From Anagrus nilaparvatae (lineage: Eukaryota; Arthropoda; Insecta; Hymenoptera; Mymaridae): a stretch of DNA of 64,000 nucleotides. The position numbers were made by a program, and so were the translations under genes. Shown one piece after another: positions 45,297-58,600 of the stretch (within the stretch, counting starts at the first letter, position 1; every line of letters begins with the position of its first letter). Under the pieces are notes generated by a model. The model was not told the origin of the DNA and ran no database searches. It was given only the letters and a program-made list of their open reading frames with translations. The DNA lies in assembly GCA_022575985.1 (NCBI GenBank), contig JAKSXM010000263.1, forward strand, positions 11,698,001 to 11,762,000, written 5' to 3'.

Positions 45297-46739
45297 TTGT
45301 TCTACTTGGCCAGCTGGGTTTGAGTTTGTTTTGGCCCTGTTGGTTGTTGTTCATTTGCGGTTCCTGCACGCTTTGAACCTGATCATTATTAATTTGCTTC
45401 ATCATTTTGTTTTTGAAAAATTATCTCCTTCTAACCTGTTCTGTCTTGTGTGATTGAATGCGGGGCATGATGCAGCCAGTCAACGCGGTGGTCTCGCAAT
45501 GGTCAGCCCCCAAAACCGGGTGTCCCCTAGCGTAGTGGCCTTGTGAAAAGCCCCCTGTTCCCTGCAGCAGGGCCCTTCCCGGGCGCTACCCGGCACTACT
45601 ACGGAAAACGAGATTATTCGCCGGCTAACAGAGCAGCCACACCAGTTAGCTAGACAGCTCCGGGCTCCTGTACTATCTATATAATTATTAATTAATACGT
45701 TCATAGATTTTCATTCAAGGCAGCCGTAAAAGACAAAACTGACATAAATGACTATGGTCCACCGTATAGAAAATCTAAATTGTTCAGTTTTAATCTTATC
45801 GATAAAGACGCAAATATCAGAAGATGTATAGCTTTTAATGATGCATGTGATAAACATTATGATAATATTCAGGTTATTAAAAAAATACCCTGCCAACTAG
45901 CTGGCACTGAGGTTCCTCAAACAATGGGCTCTAATTTTAATTTACAACAAATATTATTGTTTACAACCATGCAATTATACATACATTTTTCGTTTTTAGT
46001 AGCTGGTAAAGTGGATTATTAAGATCATTTTGTTATTAAAGTGAAAATTCTAGAGTCCATGGATTGGTCGCGCCAACGTTAATGGATTTTAAATCATTTT
46101 TGCATAATTATAAAGAGACAAATATAAAAAAAGCTAATTTTATTTTTTTTTATAAAATTTTATTTTATTAGAATATTTAATTATCCCTTAATAATTAAAA
46201 TATTGGGTAACATGATTTTTTTGTTTTGTCAAAGAAATGGTTGGTAACGATGCGAAAATTACAAATATTCGCTCAATTATTATAAAAAGATAGGAGTTTT
46301 TACCAGAATTTATAATAATTTCTTATTATTTATTTTCTCAGTGTACATCTTGCATTTGACCAACCTTCCGTAACAATGATAATAATAATAATAATAATAT
46401 TTTGTAATAAAAAAAATAACCACATTAATTGCTTCAAGATTTTAACATTATTTATATTATTTCTATTAATCACAAAATAATAAATTATTTAATTCTATAA
46501 ATTGTTTGATTCTTTAAAAAATGCCAATATAACTTTTAAATCTTAATTTTAAAATGCAAACATAACCATTTAATATTTTTAGGCTGTTTATTATTTTTTA
46601 TAATTCCATTAAGCTGCATACATAAACATAGCAACTAGCAAAATAATCCAAGGAAGTCAAAAAGAGGCAAGATTTCCATCACTCTTTCTTGTGTCTTATA
46701 ATTTATATCAAAATAAAAAAAAAATTGTTATCGGATACA

Positions 46740-48410
46740 AAAAATTACTATAAACTAAATTTCTAAAATTTGTACTCTCATTAAAATAAATTAGATATGT
46801 CCAATACGAAAAATAAATTTGATGTTTTATGTATTTTTTTGTAACGAAGATTTTGGAGAAAAAAATTTTCAAAAAATTAATTATCAGATTCAAGATATCG
46901 AGTAAAAACCATACTTTCATGTATAAGTACTTTCAAAAATTTAATTTAATTAAAAAATTAAAAAAAAAAAAAATTTCGAAAAATTATGTATCAGATGGAG
47001 AAATCCTTTACAAACGATAATTCTAGATATTCGTACTTTCATAGGAAAAAATTAAGTAATACGTCCTAAAAAAAAAAAATTTTGGCGGTTTTTGTATTTT
47101 TTGGCGACAAAAATTTTGAGAAAAAAATTTTGAAAAAATCAAGTATCAGGTCCAAAAAATTACTATAAATGATATTTCTAAAACTAGTATTTCCACAGAA
47201 ATAAATTAAGTACTGCGTCCATAAAGAAAAAAAAAATTGGTATTTTTTGTATTTTTTGGTGAAAAAAATTTTGAGAAAAAAATTTTCAATAAATAAATTA
47301 TAAGATTCGAGATATCGAGTAAAAACGATACTTCTAGATATCAGTACTTTCATGGAAAAAAATGAGGTACTACGTCCAAAAAGTAAAAAAATTATGGTAT
47401 TTTTTTAATTATTTTATGTAAAAAATTAAAAAAAAAAAATTTCGAAAAATTATGTATCAGATGGAGAAATCCTTTACAAACAATAATTCTAGATATTCGT
47501 ACTTTCATAGGAAAAAATTAAGTATTACGTCCTAAAATAAAAAAAATTTTGGCGTTTTTTGTATGTTTTGGCGACAAAAATTTTGACAAAAAAATTTTAA
47601 AAAAATAAGTATTAGGTCCAAAAAATTACAATAAACGATATTTCTAAAACTAGTACTTCCATGGAAATAAATTAGGTACTACGTCCAAAAAGAAAAAAAA
47701 AATTGGTATTTTTTGTATTTTTTTGTGAAAAAAATTTTAGGAAAAAAATTTTCAGAAAATTAAGTATCCGATTTGAGATATCATGTGAAAACCATACTTT
47801 CGAATACTAGTACTTTCATGGGAATAAATGAGGTATTACATCCAAATTAAAAAAAAAAAAAGCAGTTTGAAATTTTTTGATAAAAAAATGTTTGGAAAAG
47901 AAAATTAGGTCTTAATTCGATAATGGTTTTGAAATATCACTAGTTAAAAAATTTTCAGATATTAGTACTTTCATAGAATTAAATGAGGTATTACACCAAA
48001 AAAAAAAAAAAATATTGCAGTTTTTTTTATTTTTATTTTTTTTTAATTTTGACAAAAAAAATTTTGAAAAAATTAAGTATCAGATCCAAAAAATTACAAT
48101 AAACAAGGTTCTTAAAACTAGTACTTCCATGGAAATAAATTAGGTACTACGTCCAAAACGAAAAAAAAAATTGGTATTTTTTGTATTTTTTTGTGAAAAA
48201 AATTTTAGAAAAAAAAATTTCAGAAAATTAAGTATCCGATTCGAGATATCATGTGAAAACCATACTTTCAAATATAAGTACTTTCATGGAAATATATGAG
48301 GTATTACATCCAAATTAAAAAAAAAAAAAAGTACCTCGAGCTTTTTTAGTGAAAAAATTTTCGAAAAAAAAATTAGGTCTTAATTCCATAATGTTTGTGA
48401 AATATCAGCG
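46740..48410. repeat. Diverged AT-rich tandem repeat, unit about 150 bp
   Basis: The words TACTTTCATGGAAATAAATT, AGGTACTACGTCCAAAA and GATATCGAGTAAAAACCATA recur about ten times at roughly 150 bp spacing, with A and T tracts between. Confidence 0.75.
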
Positions 48411-48416
48411 ATTACA

Positions 48417-48462
48417 TACGTACGTACGTACGTACGTACACACACACATACACACATACAGA
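48417..48462. repeat. Compound microsatellite (TACG)n(CA)n
   Basis: TACGTACG repeats run for about 23 bp and pass into CACACACATACACACATACA. Confidence 0.95.
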
Positions 48463-49262
48463 CTTTTTTTAAAAACCGGTTTTTTAGCTTCCTGAGGTCT
48501 CAAAACGTGCTTATATACCAAAAAATCAAAAAAAAAATTTTGACCGATCACAATGGTTCCTCTATGAGGAACCAATATTTAATTTTATTTTTTTTTTCAT
48601 TTAAAATTTTTATTAAATTATTATTATTATTTTATTTTTATTAGGATGGAAATATTTATGTATTCACAGGCCCACTCATAAAGAAAACTAATCCTTCGTT
48701 TAATAATTTATCTGAGAAATTTGAAATTGAATTAATTGAATCTACGCAAATAGTTTTGATAGAAAAAGAAAAGGATTCATTTTAGATACATGCTGATGAA
48801 TATATTAAATGTAACGCGTTAGATAATTGTGTTATCGATTCATTAATAAGTAATTTATTTAGATATAATTTTTTTTTGATTTCATATTTTTATTATTTTT
48901 ATTTATTTTTAAATAATAAATTATATTTTTAGATATAAAAGGTAAAATAAACAACACTAGTAAGCCTTATGAATGGTCTAATGCAAATAAAAATGGAAAA
49001 AGACTTGAGGTCTTCATTAGTGATGATACTAATATTTCGGTATTCTTCCTTTATTTAAATATGTTAAATATATTTTTATATTTTTTGTATAATCAATATT
49101 TAAATTTTATTTTAGGTTAAAGTAGTTTTTTGGGGGTATAATGCGACGAATTTCAAATTAATTAATGGTGACGAGATGATAATAAAAAATGGTGTTATAA
49201 AAGACTTCAGTGGAAATCTGTACATTTCAATGCTATCATCATCAACTTTTAAAAAAATTTAA

Positions 49263-51861
49263 TTAATTATTATTTTATAATTATATCAAATAATTTATTT
49301 ATTTTTATTATTTTATTATATTTTAATATACATTATTATTATTTATTATTATTTATTTTAAAAATAATTTATGTTTACTTCTCTCTCTATTTTTATATAA
49401 AATTTTAAACTTGAAACTACATTTTTTATTTAGTTTTAATAAAATGCAAGTTATATTTAAATTTTTATTTTCTACTTATAATTTATTTTGTGAACCAACC
49501 TAAAAGGGTAGAAATAATTATTTTAAACTATTTTCATTTAGATTTTGAGGTTAAAATTAAAAGCTTAAAATACCTTCTAGATCCCATAGAAATTAATAAA
49601 CGTCTGTGTTTAAGGAAAATTAAATTTTAAGGGCTGAAATGATAAAAATAATCATGTTACAACCCTTTTTCATTAATTTTTAGAATAAAATGCTAAAGAC
49701 TAAAAAGTTTAACATAAAATTAGCAAAAAAATCATTTTCAAGAAAAATTAAAATTTAAGGATCGAAAGACTAAAAATAAATATTTTACACCCTTTTTGTT
49801 TAGTTTTTGTCGTTAATTTCTTATTAAATTTTTTAAAATAAAAAAAAAAATTAAATTTACATCCTTTGTTAAAAAACTACTTTTATTGTACATTTTTTAT
49901 TGATTTGAAAAATCTAATTTTTATATTTTCAAGCAATAATTTTATTTTTAAATTTTTTTCTAATTTTACATTTTCAAGCAATAATTAACCTGAATAAAAC
50001 TTACATTATTTTGAACAATTCTTTTAATAAATAAATGTTTACATTTAACCTATAATAAATTTTTATGAATCTATATACTTTTTTTTTTGTTAGTTTATTT
50101 TTATATTTATTTTATTGTTACTCTATAATTTTATTGTATATCATATGTAAAAATTATTTTTATTGATATAATTTTTAGAAAGTTTACAAGTTATAAATAA
50201 TTTTTTCATTTTATTTACTTTATTTGTTTGTAAGTGTATTTTAAATTAATTTTATACATATATTTTGTATATCCTTATTATTTTAAAATTTTTTAGATTG
50301 AAATACATATTTTTATAGTATTATTTAATCACAGCTAAAAATTTGATAAATTTTTGACAGACATAAAATTGTGAAAATTGTCTTAAAAATGGTAATTATA
50401 ACCACTTTTGCTTATTATCTTATAGGAGCTAATTTTCAAACGTATTGGATTTTAATTAAATGCACAAAAAAAATATGAATTAAAATATTTATATAAAAAA
50501 ATATGCAACATTTATCTAAAATCTAATTTTATTATAAATATAATCTAATTTTATTAAAATCTAATTTTATTGTAAACTACAACTCCTAAAGAATTTATTA
50601 TACTTATACTTATGCTTGCTTTAGCATGCTTTACTGAAGTAATATTTCCGCAGTAAAATGAAATATGGTGAGTTAGTTTGTGCAAAACTGGCTAGTTAAT
50701 TTTGTATAAAATTTATATTGTATTTGGAATTTTATCAGGATATTCAATATTATTTTTTTTTCAAAAAATTATTATTTTATTATATTATTTAAAAAAAATA
50801 ATTTATTAATAAAATTTGATAAAATTTAATATTATATTCTTTTAGTTTACATTTTTTCTGAATTAAAATACAATCTTCTAAAAACATAATAAGATATATA
50901 CTTCAGTCAAAATACGAGGGGAGGGTTATATTGTTTGTGGTTTTCACCAGATTTCTCTATGCTTTTTTTGATCACTGAACACGAAAATCGTTATCTTTGC
51001 TATGAGAAATTTGGGCTTGACCCTTAAATTATCCAAAACTACCCCTAAAAAGGGTGTTTTTGCAAATTTCCCTCTATCCCCTCAATATTTGATATAATGA
51101 GGGTTTTTTTGGGTCGATGATCAGGAACTTATAACTATGAAAAATTCCCTTTTCGCCCTTAAATTGACCAAAATTTGCCTTAAAAGAGGTGTTTTTGATA
51201 CTTTCGCTATTTTTTCTCTCGCCTTCCAAGTTTCTGTTTAATAAGATTTTTTAGGCCACTGATCACAAAAATTGATGTCTTTTCAATTCAAATTTAACTC
51301 TTCACTGATCACGAAAATTGCGACCTTTTAAATTAAAAATTAGGTCTTCGCCCTTAAATTTTCCAAAACTACTCTTTAAAGTTTTGAAAGGTATAAATAA
51401 ATTAATACCTAAAATACCCTAATAGACCAAATCTTTATTTTGTACGGATTTAATTCTTTTATAAAATAAAACTTCAAGAGAAAAGAAAGTTAGTATAAAC
51501 TTATTTTCTGCGTTTTTATATTGATCGAAAATTATATTGATCAAAACTGATACTATAACCATAAACCGAAATGCATGACCATAAACCGCATGAAAAATTG
51601 CTCCTATTTGGTATAATAACGTAAATTTTATAAAATTAATTATTATAAATTTTTTTAGATTTTAGTAAGAATTTGCTATTATAAATTTTATAATATGCTT
51701 GTCTTAAAAAATAAATGGAATTAAGTCTTAAAAAAAAAAATTGAATTCTTTAAATGGTAATTATGATGAAATTTTAATATTTTTTTTTATATTAGCAAAT
51801 ATAAAGTATTTATAATAAATACATATTTACCTACAGCTTGGAATAATAAATATACAACGCT
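49263..51861. other. AT-rich spacer between the RPA-like gene and the protease
   Basis: No open frame was recognised. At 49,500-49,870 a loose repeat around AAAATTTAAGG...ACACCCTTTTT occurs two or three times. At 50,600-50,755 lies the inverted copy of the 23.8 kb dispersed repeat. At 50,940-51,400 are three diverged monomers of the GGGTTTTTTTGGGTCGATGA family. Confidence 0.45.
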
Positions 51862-52533
51862 ATGAATTCAAATTTTTGGAAAATTTCATCAATGCATGGA
51901 AATAATAGTAGAAGTATGTTGACAGATGAACATATGAATGAATTTAAAAATATGATTCCTTAATTTCATATGCAAAATACAAATTTCTTACAAATCACCC
52001 AAAACATAGAAATAAATCCAACAGGGAGACAATTCATTCAAATTTTATTTAGTGGTCCGAACGACGCTGGCCATTGGATCTGTGTATGGTTTGATGGTGT
52101 TATATTGCATGTATATGATAGTTTGAATGGCGAATTGAGTCACGATCATAAATTACACATAAATCGTTTGTTTCCAAATTTAAACAATATTATAACTATT
52201 TATGAGAATGTTCAAAGACAGAATTGTTTATTTAATTGCGGTGTTTTTGCCATTGCATTTGCAGTTTCTATAACAAAAAAAATATGTCCCTGTTCTTTAA
52301 TTTTTGATGAAAATAAAATGCGTAATCATTTAATCCATATCTTTCAATCGAATACTTTGAAAATGTTTCCTTTAAGCAACAATTTTATACCACAAATAAT
52401 AAGTTTTAATAACAATTTTGAGATAATTGCTAATTCTCATTATTATTTTCATTATCATTATAATAATGAAGTTTTAGTTAATTTAGAAGAATATAATTAC
52501 TTATTTCAAGAAAGTTTAGAAATTTTACATTGA
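51862..52533 (+). pseudogene. Ulp1/C48-type cysteine protease of the Helitron
   Basis: The frame starts MNSNFWKISSMHG at 51862, passes LTDEHMNEFKNMI and has a TAA at 51961-51963, then stays open from 51970 to the TGA at 52531. Counting from 51970, it has the full C48 pattern: His35 in GHWICVW, Asp50 in HVYDSLNG, and Gln84 with Cys90 in RQNCLFNCGVFAIAFA. The Gln-x5-Cys spacing is exact. Ulp1-type proteases cleave ubiquitin-like proteins, but in transposons they may process the polyprotein; that role is inferred. After the stop the same frame leads into Rep-helicase with one more stop (TAA 52624-52626), so the two were probably one polyprotein. Confidence 0.85.
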
Positions 52534-52674
52534 AATAAAAAGTCAGAAAAAAATAATATTGAAGATCATGTTAAAATAATTGAAAATAGTTCGTTAAAAA
52601 ATAATAGAATTAATAATAATAAATAAAAATATCGTGTCTTACGAAATGAATATAAAAATAAAAAAAATGATAAA

Positions 52675-55600
52675 ATGAAATTATACAGAGAAAATTTATC
52701 AAATTGTTCAAATGTTGGCTTTAATACAAGTAATTGTGAGATTGTAAAATTGAAAAATTACAAAAGAAAAATGACTGAGAATGATGAAACCAATAAGTTA
52801 TTTAAAAAACAAAAAAAAAATTATTCTGTTTCTAATAAGACTGATGAAACAGAAAATACTTGCAAGGATAATATACATTTAAATGCTAATATTTTTTATA
52901 AGTATGCATTAATTGCAAATAAAAATTTTGATGAAAATTCTATAACTGAAAATTATCTCGGTCCAATGAATGTATTATGCAATTTTTGTAAAGCAAAACA
53001 TTTTACTTCTGAAATGACAAAAAGAAATAATTTTAATAATTGTTGTCATAATGGTAAAGTTATACTTCCAGAAGATAAAAAATATCCTGACGAAATAAAA
53101 AATTTAATATTAGAAAACAGTTCTGAGAATACAAAATTTTTAAAAAATATAAGGATTTATAATAATATGTTAGCTTTTGCAAGTTTTGGTGCTAAATTTG
53201 ATTATTTAAAAACAAGAGGTCCTCGAGTATTCAGAATTTTTGGACAAGTCTATCATAATATTTATTCCTTACATCTAAATGAAAATGAATCCAGAAAATA
53301 TAGTCAACTTTATATATTAGATAATAAAGAAGCTAATAATATACGGCTACAAAATAATGAAAAAAATACAGATTGCGATTTAAACATCTTGAAAAAATTA
53401 GATATAATTTTAAGAGAAATAAACATTTATGCAAAAACTTATAAGATGATGTACGAGGTTGAAAAAAAAGAATTTTTACGATGTAAAAAACTTAAAATAC
53501 CAATGAAGAACATATATATGTACTTAGTTAGAGAAAATAGCAGCAATAAAAGTTACCTTAACTCTAAAGCTTGCAATGAGGTAGCTGTTGCATTTTCTTC
53601 TGAAAACGGAGAAGCTGTTATAAATCGCGATTTTTGTATCTATTCAAAAAATAATATACCTCAATCTATACCTATTATAAGCAAACATTTAGACCCTATG
53701 ACTTACCCATTGTTATTTCCACATGGAGATTTCGGTTGGTCGCCATACATGTATAGTCTTAATAAAGAAAATAAAAAATTTATTACCACTTTACAGTATT
53801 ATTCTTATAAATTTCAAGTAAGAGATGATTTCAACCCATGTTTGAATTCTGGCGAATTAACACAACAATTTGCTGTTGATGCTTTTACGAAAATGGAATC
53901 AAGTAGATTATATTATATAAGAAAACAGCAAGCAAAACTACGTACAGACATGTATAAAGGTTTAATGGATTATATTCAGAATAAATCTGAAGAGGAAAAC
54001 TTTAGAATAGGAAAAACTGTCATTTTGCCTTCATCGTATATAGGAAGTCCTAGATCACTGAGAGAAAAATTTATGGATGCAATGAGTTTAGTTCAAAACT
54101 ATGGAAAACCAGACATGTTTATTACAATGACTTGTAGTTCAAAATGGGCTGAAATAACAGAAAATATTAAATCTTATGAATCAACATTTGATCGTCCTGA
54201 CATAATTGCTTGAGTTTTTAATGAAAAAGTTAAGATATTACTATATGAAATTGTTTATAAAGAAATTTTTGGAAAAGTTATAGCATACATTTTTGTCATT
54301 GAGTTTCAGAAAAGAGGGTTTCCACATATTCATTTGTTGATTTACTTTGTTGAAAGTGATAAAATAAGAAATTCTGATCAAGTTGACAAAATTATTACTG
54401 CTGAAATTCCCAATAAAAATGAGTATCACCAATTATACGAACTTGTAAAACAACACATGATCCACGGACCATGTGGTGAACAAAACAAAAACTCACCTTG
54501 TATGGATGAAAAGAAAGAATGTTGTCTGAAAAATTTTCCAAAACAATTTAATGAAGAAACTTTATATAATGACAATCTTGGTTACCCTATTTATAGACGC
54601 AGAAATGATGGTAAAAAAATAACATACTTTTCAAAAACAAAGAAACTCAAAATAGTAGATAATAGATTTGTTGTTCCATACAATCCTTATTTACTTTTAA
54701 AATTAAAGAATCATATTAATGTAGAAATATGTTGCACAATAAAAGCTATTAAGTATTTATTTAAATATCTATTAAAAGGTCCCGATTCTGCTATGGTGAA
54801 CTTAAGCATTAATAAAGCAAAAGATAGTAACATGAAAAATTCTATTAAAAATTCTTCTTGCTTTAAAATTACAAATAAATTTAATAATTCTAATACTGAT
54901 TTTAATTTTTTAACCAAGAATAATAATAAGGAAGCAGATAAAATTAACTTAGAAACTGTAGAATATGATGAAATCGATAATTATCTAGCTAGTCGTTATT
55001 TATGTCCTCCAGAGGCAATGTAACGTATTTATGAATTTAACTTACACGAACAATCTCATACAGTTTATAGATTAGCAGTTCATTTACCAGAAGAAGAATA
55101 TGTTTATTTTGAAGAAGGTTCTGAAGAAAAAATATTAGATAAAAATATCAAAACAACATTGACTGCATGGTTTGATCTTAATAAAAAAGATGCGAATGCT
55201 CGTAAATATTTGTATACGGATATTCCAAATTTTTATATTTTTGATAAAGCTAGTAAACAATGGTTATCCCGCAAAAAATTTACTAAACCAGTATTAAGTA
55301 GAATGTACTTTGTAAATCCAAAAGACAAAGAACGATTTTATATGCGAATGCTTTTGTTACATGTAGCTGGTTGTCAATGTTATGAAGATATTTGTACTTA
55401 CAAAGATACAATATACCCTTCATTTTATCAAGCAGCAAAAGCTCGAGATCTTGTAAAGTGTGATAATGAGTGGGATAATTGTCTTACCGAAGCTGCTGAA
55501 TTTACATTCCCGTATGCGATGTGCGAATTATTTGCTTTTATTCTTATTTTCCATTACCCTATTAATGCAAGAAATTTATACGACAAACACAAAGAATATT

Positions 55601-58600
55601 TTTTTGATCCAAAGAAAAATAAACAAAGAGCAGAGGCAAAATCGTTAAAAATTATTAACAATATTTTATTAACACACGCTTTATCACTAGAAGATTATGA
55701 CTTGACCCAATTAAAAGACTTACCTGATGATATCTCAGTAAATGATGAACAAAATATGTATGATGACGAAAATAATAAGAATCAGATTGATTCTCTAATT
55801 AAAACTTTTAATGAAGAGCAAAATAAAATTTATGAATATTTACTAACGATTTTACAAAATGAAAATGCTATAAATAAATATATATATATTGATGGCCCAG
55901 GAGGCTGTGGCAAAAGTTACTTATTAAATGCAATAATTAAAATTTTAATGTTAAATAAAATTAATATATTAAGTGTAGCGTGGACCGGAATTGCTGCAAA
56001 TTTATTATATAATGGTCGGACTGTTACTTCTACATTTAAATTACCATTAAAAATAACAGAATCTTCCGTTTGCAACGTAAATGCTAATTCTTTATACGCT
56101 GAACATTTAAGAAACGCAAAAGTTATAATATGGGACAAAATATCCATGACATCTAAATTAGCTTTTGAAGCTGTAGATAATTTACTAAGAGATATATGTA
56201 ATAATGAAGAACCATTTGGAGGAAAGATAGTCATAATAAGTGGAGACTTTCGTCAAACTTTACCTACTGTTAGATATGGTACACGAAGGCACGTAGTTGA
56301 AAATTGTGTTAAGAACAGTTCTTTATGGAATAAATTTAAACATTTTAAATTGCATAAAAATATTAGAGCGGAAAATAATGACGACAAATTTAAAAATTGG
56401 TTGCTTAACGTTGGCAAAGGAAAATATTCAACAAAATTCGAACGCGAAAATCAGGTTGTAGAAATACCAAAAGAATTAATCTCATCAACCAATTTTATTA
56501 CAGACATATTTGGGGAAGATATTAATTCAGAAGATGAATCTTTAATCCACAAAGTTATATTAGCACCAACAAATCGTGAAGTAATCGATTTGAATAATGA
56601 GATAATTTCTAGAATGAAAGGTAATTTTGTGGAATACTGAAGTGTTGACAGTTCTAGTAATGCAGAAAATGAAAATGAATCCCAAATTTTACCTATAGAA
56701 TTCCTCAATAGTCTAACACCCAATGGAATTCCTCCTCATAAATTAAAATTAAAAAAAGGAGCTATTGCCATATTGCTAAGAAATTTAAACATAAAAGAGG
56801 GGTTATGTAACGGGACAAGATTAAAGCTAAAAGAATTAAAACAACACGTACTTCATGCAGAAATAATTACTGGAAACTATACTGGAAAAAATATTTCACT
56901 ACCAAGGATGGATCTCAGTCCTGATGTCGAAGAGATACCATTCCCAATGAAGCGAAGACAGTTCCCGATAAGATTAGGCTGCGCTTTAACGATTAATAAG
57001 TCCCAAGGCAGTTCATTCAATAGTGTAGGTATATATTTACCAAGACAAATTTTTAGTCACGGGCAGCTTTATGTAGCACTTTCAAGCAGAGCTGGGATAC
57101 TGTGACACGCTGTTATCCGTATATACGGCATACGGTGAACGGTTACTAGATGTATTTAGCCGTATATACGGCAAACTGCATACGGTAGCCGTATAAAATA
57201 GTCCATTAATACGGCAAATTTCAAACGGATCCCGTATTGACTTTGGCCGTATAAAATTTCATACGGCAAAATCCAATACGAGAACCGTACGAAATATGCC
57301 GTATTCATGGATCATTTTATACGGCTCCCGTATTGACTTTTGCCGTATGGAAATCCATACGGCAAAATACAATACGGGAACCGTACGAAATATACCGTAT
57401 TAATGGACCATTTTATACGGCTCCCGTATTGTATTTTGCCGTATGGATTTTCATACGGCAAAAGTCAATACGGGAGCCGTATAAAATATGCCGTATTAAT
57501 GGACTATTTTATACGGCTCCCGTATTGACTTTTGCCGTATGAAAACCCATACGGCAAAATCCAATACGGGAACCGTACAAAATATGCCGTATTAATGGAC
57601 TATTTTATACGGCTTCCGTATTGGATTTTGCCGTATGAAATTTCATACGGCCAAAGTCAATACGGGATCCGTTTGAAATTTGCCGTATTAATGGACTATT
57701 TTATACGGCTACCGTATTGATTTTTGCCGTATGAAAATCCATACGGCAAAATTGAATACGGGAGCCGTATGAAATAGTCCATTAATACGGCATATTACCT
57801 ACAGCTCCCGTATTTATTTATGCCGTATGAAAAACCGTACGACAAAATTCAATACCAAATCACTTATTTGTATGGCATAAGAATATATACGGCCCCATAT
57901 TTTTCTCATACGGGCCCGTATGCATATAGGACCTGGGTAACTTCATAATGCCCACGGACCCGTATGCATATAGAAGAGGGTATTTTCATAATGCCCACGG
58001 GTCAGTATACGTATGAGACCTAGGTATTTTCATAACGCTGACGGGTCCGTGAGCATTATGAAAATACCCAGGTCCTATATGCATACGGGTCCGTATGCGT
58101 ATAGGACTTAGGTATTTTCATACTGTGTACGGATCCGTAGGCATTATGAAAATACTAGGTATCATACTCATACGGACCCGTATGCATATAGGACCTGGGT
58201 TTTTTCATAATGCTGACGGGTCCGTATGCGTATGAGCTTGGATGTTTTCATAATGCTCACGGATCCGTCAGCATTATGAAAATACCCAGGTCCTATATGC
58301 ATACGGTTCCGTATGAGACTTGGGTTTTTCATAATGCTGACGGGTCCGTGGGCAGTATGCATTCAAACTTTAACATACTACCAACTGATCCGTATACTTA
58401 TAAAAATAAAGTATGGACAGACTGAGCACGGATCATTATACAGCTTGGCCGTATATACGGCTGTTAGTTTTCCGTGCCCAAAATGCCGTGCATGCCCAGC
58501 TCTGCTTTCAAGATGTACAACAAAAGAAAATTTAAAAATTTTAGTTCAAGAAAATATTAATAGCGATTGCAATATTAAACAAATAAACAATGATTTAAAA

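Larger units (their letters stand above)
41409..45695 (-). mobile_element. R1-clade non-LTR retrotransposon, family 1, internally deleted
   Basis: A minus-strand element from a 5' region near 45,695 to a poly(A) (T run 41409-41434 on the plus strand). It has ORF1, an endonuclease, half an RT and a 3' UTR almost identical to that of the nested copy at 39,780-39,990. The RT C-terminus is missing: at about 41,660-41,675 the 3' UTR joins directly to the sequence that follows YADD in the first copy. The 5' end abuts the RPA-like gene. A convincing target duplication was not found. Confidence 0.88.
45873..48644 (+). other. 2.77-kb first intron of the RPA-like gene
   Basis: The other two introns are 83 and 76 bp, so this one is expanded. 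It contains a TAATAA microsatellite near 46,380 and the AT-rich repeat block described separately. No gene was seen in it. Confidence 0.55.
45699..49262 (+). pseudogene. RPA70-like OB-fold gene, four exons, one in-frame stop
   Basis: Exon 1 (to 45872) reads KAAVKDKTDINDYG and KLFSFNLIDKDANIRRCIAF, as in DNA-binding domain A of replication protein A large subunit. Exon 2 (48645-48849) continues in phase: GNIYVFTGPLIKKTNPSFNN and KFEIELIES. Exon 3 (48933-49039) and exon 4 (49116-49262) give a domain-B-like piece: KRLEVFISDDTN, then VKVVFWGYNATNF and DFSGNLYISMLSSS, ending TAA. All junctions are GT-AG and keep phase. A TAG at 48783-48785 breaks exon 2. The N-terminus is missing where the R1 element begins. 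There is no sign of the zinc-containing domain C. RPA-like genes are known as Helitron cargo, and a Helitron lies 2.6 kb downstream on the same strand. Confidence 0.75.

Noticed and set aside
41370..45710. Target duplication ATTAATAC around the family-1 R1 element
   Set aside because: The shared word is only 8 bp of low-complexity A/T and its neighbours differ, so it cannot be told from chance.
47066..47353. Phe/Tyr-rich small protein
   Set aside because: It is produced by A/T-rich tandem repeats in an intron.
54211..56640. Alternative genetic code with reassigned stops in the Helitron
   Set aside because: Both TAA and TGA occur in frame, while BEL and R1 genes in the same window are read with the standard code. 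Ordinary decay is simpler.
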